Both the position numbers and the translations under genes were made by a program. A DNA stretch of 64,000 bases from Micromonospora musae (GTDB lineage Bacteria; Actinomycetota; Actinomycetes; Mycobacteriales; Micromonosporaceae). The notes beneath the pieces were generated by a model. That model was not told where the DNA came from and ran no database searches. It saw only the letters and a program-made list of their open reading frames with translations. The stretch is from NCBI RefSeq assembly GCF_003626635.1, contig NZ_RAZT01000008.1, positions 1-64,000 of the forward strand, given 5' to 3'. This document shows positions 60,725-64,000 of this stretch, piece after piece. How positions within the stretch are numbered: position 1 is the first letter of the stretch; each line of letters opens with the position of its first letter.

Positions 60725-61618
60725 TCAGCGGGGGATGAGGGTCAGGATGCTCGCCTCTGGCGGGCAGGCGAACCGGACCGGCGCGGTCGGGTGGGTGCCG
60801 AGACCGGCGGAGACGTGCAGCCAGGAGTCGGAGCCCGGCCAGCGGTGCAGTCCCCGAGCCATCGACCGGGGCAGCCCGCAGTTGGTGACGAGCGCCCCGA
60901 CCCCGGGTACGCAGACCTGCCCACCATGGGTGTGGCCGGCGAGCAGCAGGCCGAAGCCGTCGGCGGCCATCTGGTCGAGCACCCGCGGCTCGGGAGAGTG
61001 GGTGAGCGCGATCGACAGGTCGGCCGACCCGGCGACCGGCCCGGCCACGGCGGCGTAGTCGTCCCGCTCGACGTGCGGGTCGTCCACGCCGACCAGATCG
61101 ATGACCCGCCCGCCGGCCTTCAGCGTCGTCCGGGCGTTGTTGAGGTCGAGCCAGCCGGCGCCGGTGAGCACCTCGCGCAGCTCCTCGTACGGCAGCTCGA
61201 CGCCCTCCACGTACTCCCGGTCAGGCAGGAAGTAGGTGAACGGGTTCTTCCAGACCGGGCCGGTGTAGTCGTTGGAGCCGAAGACGAAGACACCGGGGTA
61301 GTCGAGCAGCGGTTGCAGGGCGCGGAGCACCCCCGGTACGGCGTCCGGATGCGCCATGTTGTCCCCGGTCACCACCACCAGGTCGGGGTCGAGCGCGGCC
61401 AGTGACGCCACCCAGCGCTGCTTGCGCGCCTGGTCGGGCGTCATGTGCAGGTCGGAGACGTGCAGGACGCGCAGCGGCTCCGAGTCGGTGGGCAGCATCG
61501 GTACGTCGTACCGGCGCAGCGTGAACATGTTGCGCTCGATGAGCGACGCGTACGCCAGGGTGGCCGCGCCCACCGCGGCGGTGGTGGCCGCGAGCCGGAA
61601 TACTGTGCGCTTTCGCAT
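60725..61618 (-). CDS. membrane-anchored metallophosphoesterase (YkuE-like)
   Basis: A 297-aa protein from ATG 61618 (the longer frame overlaps the divergent gene). One N-terminal helix (VFRLAATTAAVGAATLAYASL) is followed by a calcineurin-like domain: VSDLHM, VTGDNMAHPD, FGSNDYTG (an Asn-Asp variant of GNHE), THSP and AGHTHGGQV. This pattern matches YkuE/YaeI-like enzymes that act on lipid or wall phosphoesters at the outer membrane face. It is divergent from the YqeY gene (25 bp between starts), so the two share one promoter region. Confidence 0.88.
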   Translation of the reverse strand: MRKRTVFRLAATTAAVGAATLAYASLIERNMFTLRRYDVPMLPTDSEPLRVLHVSDLHMTPDQARKQRWVASLAALDPDLVVVTGDNMAHPDAVPGVLRALQPLLDYPGVFVFGSNDYTGPVWKNPFTYFLPDREYVEGVELPYEELREVLTGAGWLDLNNARTTLKAGGRVIDLVGVDDPHVERDDYAAVAGPVAGSADLSIALTHSPEPRVLDQMAADGFGLLLAGHTHGGQVCVPGVGALVTNCGLPRSMARGLHRWPGSDSWLHVSAGLGTHPTAPVRFACPPEASILTLIPR

Positions 61619-61643
61619 GCCGATCAGGGTAGTTTGACGGTCC

Positions 61644-62099
61644 ATGAGCACGCTGAAGGACCGCCTGACCACGGACATGCGTAACGCGCTGAAGGCGCGC
61701 GACGAGCTGACCACGTCGACCCTGCGGCTCGCCCTGGCCGCCGTGGGCACCGCGGAGGTCGCCGGGAAGGTGAAGCGTGAGCTCTCCGACGACGAGGTGC
61801 TCGCGGTGCTGACCAAGGAGGCGAAGAAGCGCCGGGAGTCGGCGGTCGCCTTCGCCGACGCGGGCCGCACCGAGCAGGCCGCCAAGGAGACCGCCGAGGG
61901 CGAGGTGCTGGAGCGTTACCTGCCGAAGCAGCTCGGCGACGCCGAGCTGGCCGAGCTCGTCTCACAGGCGCTCGCCGAGGGCGGCTTCACCGGCAAGGCG
62001 CAGATGGGCCCGGCCATGAAGTCGGCCCAGGCCGCGGTGGCGGGCCGGGCCGAGGGTGGCCGGGTGGCCGCCGAGGTACGCCGCCAACTCGGCGCCTGA
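61644..62099 (+). CDS. GatB/YqeY domain-containing protein
   Basis: A 151-aa protein of normal length. It begins LKDRLTTDMRNALKARDELTTSTLRLALAA and ends VAAEVRRQLGA, with EGEVLERYLPKQLGDAEL in the middle; these are YqeY signatures. The domain is the tRNA-binding tail domain of GatB amidotransferase as a free protein; its role, perhaps tRNA-related, is not established. The start is only 25 bp from the divergent gene, so the leader is very short. Confidence 0.93.
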   Translation: MSTLKDRLTTDMRNALKARDELTTSTLRLALAAVGTAEVAGKVKRELSDDEVLAVLTKEAKKRRESAVAFADAGRTEQAAKETAEGEVLERYLPKQLGDAELAELVSQALAEGGFTGKAQMGPAMKSAQAAVAGRAEGGRVAAEVRRQLGA

Positions 62100-62117
62100 C
62101 CCTCCCGCCGCGCCCCG

Positions 62118-62218
62118 GACTCTTTCCCCGAAGGAGTCCCCTCCTCCGCGCTGATGGCCACTCTTTCCGTGAAAGAGTCCGCTCCGCCTCGGCGATGGCC
62201 ACTCTTTCCGTGAAAGAG
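62118..62218. repeat. palindrome array C: three CTCTTTC...GAAAGAG palindromes at 41-42 bp intervals
   Basis: GACTCTTTCCCCGAAGGAGTC (62118-62138, degenerate), ACTCTTTCCGTGAAAGAGT (62160-62178) and ACTCTTTCCGTGAAAGAG (62201-62218). Spacers share GATGGCC before the palindrome. It lies between the convergent YqeY and penicillin-binding protein genes. Confidence 0.88.
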
Positions 62219-62310
62219 CCGACCCTGGGTGAGGGGTGAGGGGTGCGGGGTGAGGGTGAGGGGCGTGGGCGGGGAGTGAGAGGCAGGGGCGGGGCGGGGT
62301 TGTTGTGCGT

Positions 62311-62346
62311 GAAGGGCGGGCACCCCCGAGGGGGTGCCCGCCCTTC
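62311..62346. terminator. bidirectional terminator between YqeY and PBP genes
   Basis: GAAGGGCGGGCACCCC (62311-62326), loop CGAG, and the exact 16-bp complement (62331-62346). Confidence 0.88.
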
Positions 62347-62403
62347 AACGTTCACGCTGGGCGGTCCGGGCCGGGCGGCTGGTGCCGCCGGGCCCGGCCG
62401 GGC

Positions 62404-64000
62404 TCAGCCGCCGGGACGGTTGCCCGGACGGTTGGGCTGGTTGCCCGGCGGAGTGTCCGGGTTGTTACCCGGCCGGCCGCCGCCGCCACCGCCGCTGCTG
62501 ATCTGGATGGTCACCACGCCGCCCTTGATGGTCCGACCGTCGGGGTTGGTGCCGGCCACCGAGCCGGCCGGGCAGCTGGAGGCGATCCGCTGGTCCGAGA
62601 CGACCGCCTCGAAGCCCGCGCCGTTGATCCGGGACTTCGCGGTGTCGACGGACGCGCACTTCACGTCCGGGATCGAGCGCTGGTCACCGACGGAGATCTT
62701 CTGACCGGGCGGCTCGAAGTTGATGTCCTTCTTGCCCTTCATGGCGTCGCGCAGCGTCTCGAAGACCGGCGGGTTGATGCCGTGCGGCTGGTTGTGCTGC
62801 ATCTTCTCGTTGGTCTGCGGCCAGTCGGGGTCGGCCATGATGCCGGCCACCGAGTACTGCTTGGTCATGGCGACCAGGGCAGCGGTCTTCTCGGAGTCGG
62901 TGGTGCCGGACTTGCCGGCCACCGGCGCGCCGACGATGCCCCGCACGTTCGCCGCCGTACGGCTGCTGCCGCACTTGGTGGTCGGCGAGTTGTCACCGAC
63001 CGGGCAGCGGGCGACGTCCACGGCGGCCCGGGCCACCTCGGTGCTGATCCGCTTCTCGCAGCGCGGGTTGGCGATGTCCAGCTTCTTCCCGTCCGGGTCG
63101 CGGATCTCCTGCACCGGGATCGGCTCGCAGTACTTGCCGTCTGCGGCGAGGGTGGCGTAGGCGTTCGCCAGCTCCAGCGGGGTGGTCTGCGAGACGCCGA
63201 GGGTGAACGCGCCCCACTGATGGGCCTTGTCCTTCGTGCTGGCGAAGTCGGCGTCGTTCGAGGCCCGGAACTGGATGCCCATCCGCTTGGCCGCATCGAC
63301 CACGTTCTCGGCGCCGACCTTCTGCTGCAGCGGTACGAAGAAGGTGTTGGTCGAGGCGCTGAACGCGCTCCACATGTTCTGCACGCCGCCGGCCTTCAGG
63401 CCGGAGTTGGTCGGGCAGTAGAAGTGCGTGCCCGGGCAGGCGGCCGGGCTGCTCGAGTCGATGATGTACTCCGACTTGAACTGCTGCGGCGAGTTGAAGG
63501 TGTAGCTGAGCGGGATGCCCTTCTCCAGCGCCGCCACGATCGTGAAGATCTTGAAGGTCGAGCCGGCCTGGTAACCGGTGATGCCGTCACCGCCGGTGAG
63601 CAGCGGGTTCACCGTGTTCGGGTAGTTGCCGCGCTTGCCCTTGTCGCGCTGCTTCGGGTCGCTGTGCGGCTTGTTGGCCGGGTGCTTCGGGTCGTCGAGC
63701 TTGTAGTTGCGGTTGACCGAGAGCGCGCGGACCCGGCCGGTGCCCGGCTCCACCACGGCCACCATGGCGGCTTCCTTCTCGGTCACCTTCTTCGACTTGC
63801 GGACCGCCTTGTCGGCACCGCGCTGCGCCTGTGGGTCGAGCGTGGTGACGATGGTGTAACCACCGCTCTTCAGGCGCCGCTCCCGGTCGTACGAGGTGGA
63901 GCCGAAGGTCTCCTGCTGCAGCCACCAGCGGTAGAAGTAGTCGCAGAAGAAGCCCCACTCCTTCACGTTGGTGGCGACGCAGCCGTTCGGTGCCCGCTTG
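62404..64000 (-). CDS. penicillin-binding protein with PASTA domain, 5' part outside the window
   Basis: At least 532 residues; the frame runs off the window edge. The visible part holds the end of the transglycosylase-linker region, then the transpeptidase: the serine motif GSTFK (YQAGSTFKIFTIV), SASTN (SxN) and AGKSGTT (KTG-equivalent). The C-terminus has a PASTA-like domain (IPDVKCASVDTAKSRINGAGFEAVVSDQ) and a Gly/Pro/Asn-rich tail. It is a class A bifunctional enzyme that polymerises and cross-links peptidoglycan, similar to actinobacterial PonA. PASTA domains can bind muropeptides. A strong bidirectional terminator lies just after the gene. Confidence 0.93.
   Translation of the reverse strand, partial: KRAPNGCVATNVKEWGFFCDYFYRWWLQQETFGSTSYDRERRLKSGGYTIVTTLDPQAQRGADKAVRKSKKVTEKEAAMVAVVEPGTGRVRALSVNRNYKLDDPKHPANKPHSDPKQRDKGKRGNYPNTVNPLLTGGDGITGYQAGSTFKIFTIVAALEKGIPLSYTFNSPQQFKSEYIIDSSSPAACPGTHFYCPTNSGLKAGGVQNMWSAFSASTNTFFVPLQQKVGAENVVDAAKRMGIQFRASNDADFASTKDKAHQWGAFTLGVSQTTPLELANAYATLAADGKYCEPIPVQEIRDPDGKKLDIANPRCEKRISTEVARAAVDVARCPVGDNSPTTKCGSSRTAANVRGIVGAPVAGKSGTTDSEKTAALVAMTKQYSVAGIMADPDWPQTNEKMQHNQPHGINPPVFETLRDAMKGKKDINFEPPGQKISVGDQRSIPDVKCASVDTAKSRINGAGFEAVVSDQRIASSCPAGSVAGTNPDGRTIKGGVVTIQISSGGGGGGRPGNNPDTPPGNQPNRPGNRPGG

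Overview
This window is GC-rich (about 72%), uses many GTG starts and has operons held together by 4-base ATGA/GTGA overlaps. That points to a high-GC actinobacterium. The gene content (a tadA partner protein, the DUF6230/DUF6114 pair, an ABC peptide-uptake operon, a LEU-type leuA leader, dnaX-ybaB-recR) fits a Micromonosporaceae chromosome, most likely Micromonospora or a close relative. The genus is inferred, not proven.

Layout. Position 1 starts with the 5S rRNA at the end of an rrn operon. Positions 0.3-14 kb hold housekeeping and envelope genes: an F420-reductase-like oxidoreductase, a VanW protein, nudC, the DUF6230/DUF6114 pair, a DUF885 peptidase-like protein, a Uma2-family protein, an EamA exporter, a PHP-domain phosphoesterase, an M23 lipoprotein, and tadA with its partner. 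At 14-19.7 kb a two-component system (kinase and regulator) lies divergent from a four-gene efflux/export operon (lipoprotein, membrane-fusion protein, ABC ATPase, MacB-like permease). A perfect 9-bp inverted repeat sits between the two.

At 20.5-25.2 kb a tRNA-Ser(CGA) gene is the insertion site of a 4.6-kb integrated element. It is bounded by 110-bp direct repeats that contain the tRNA 3' half and its terminator. Inside are a decayed tyrosine integrase and three same-strand, lower-GC genes: a 4-TM SLATT/DUF4231-like protein, a P-loop NTPase and a small adaptor-like protein. This looks like a small defence-type module on a crippled mobile element.

Positions 25-32.6 kb hold two secreted proteins, tRNA-Ser(GGA), the small SRP RNA, and the dnaX-ybaB-recR DNA maintenance cluster. 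Positions 32.8-38.8 kb are a complete five-gene dipeptide/oligopeptide ABC operon. Positions 39-50 kb hold a secreted HNH-nuclease lipoprotein with an overlapping partner gene, drug transporters, leuA preceded by a leader peptide with four consecutive Leu codons, a DUF5937/ArsR regulator divergent from an MFS transporter, and lysC-asd (aspartate pathway, with an internal start for the Ask beta subunit). Positions 50-64 kb hold a GAF-GGDEF diguanylate cyclase divergent from a CpdA-like phosphodiesterase, a secreted 5'-nucleotidase, an MFS transporter, LtrA, a glutaredoxin-like membrane protein, a GNAT acetyltransferase, an alpha/beta hydrolase, tRNA-Pro, a membrane metallophosphoesterase, a YqeY protein, and a bifunctional penicillin-binding protein cut by the window end.

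The most unusual non-coding signals are these. First, three intergenic loci (54.8, 60.55 and 62.1 kb) carry different palindromes repeated at the same 41-bp spacing. Second, a 33-nt bipartite element occurs twice (28.4 and 51.85 kb), combining an SOS-box-like half with a palindrome of DnaA-box-like sequences. Third, the leuA leader. All functional statements come from reading motifs; no database search was possible.
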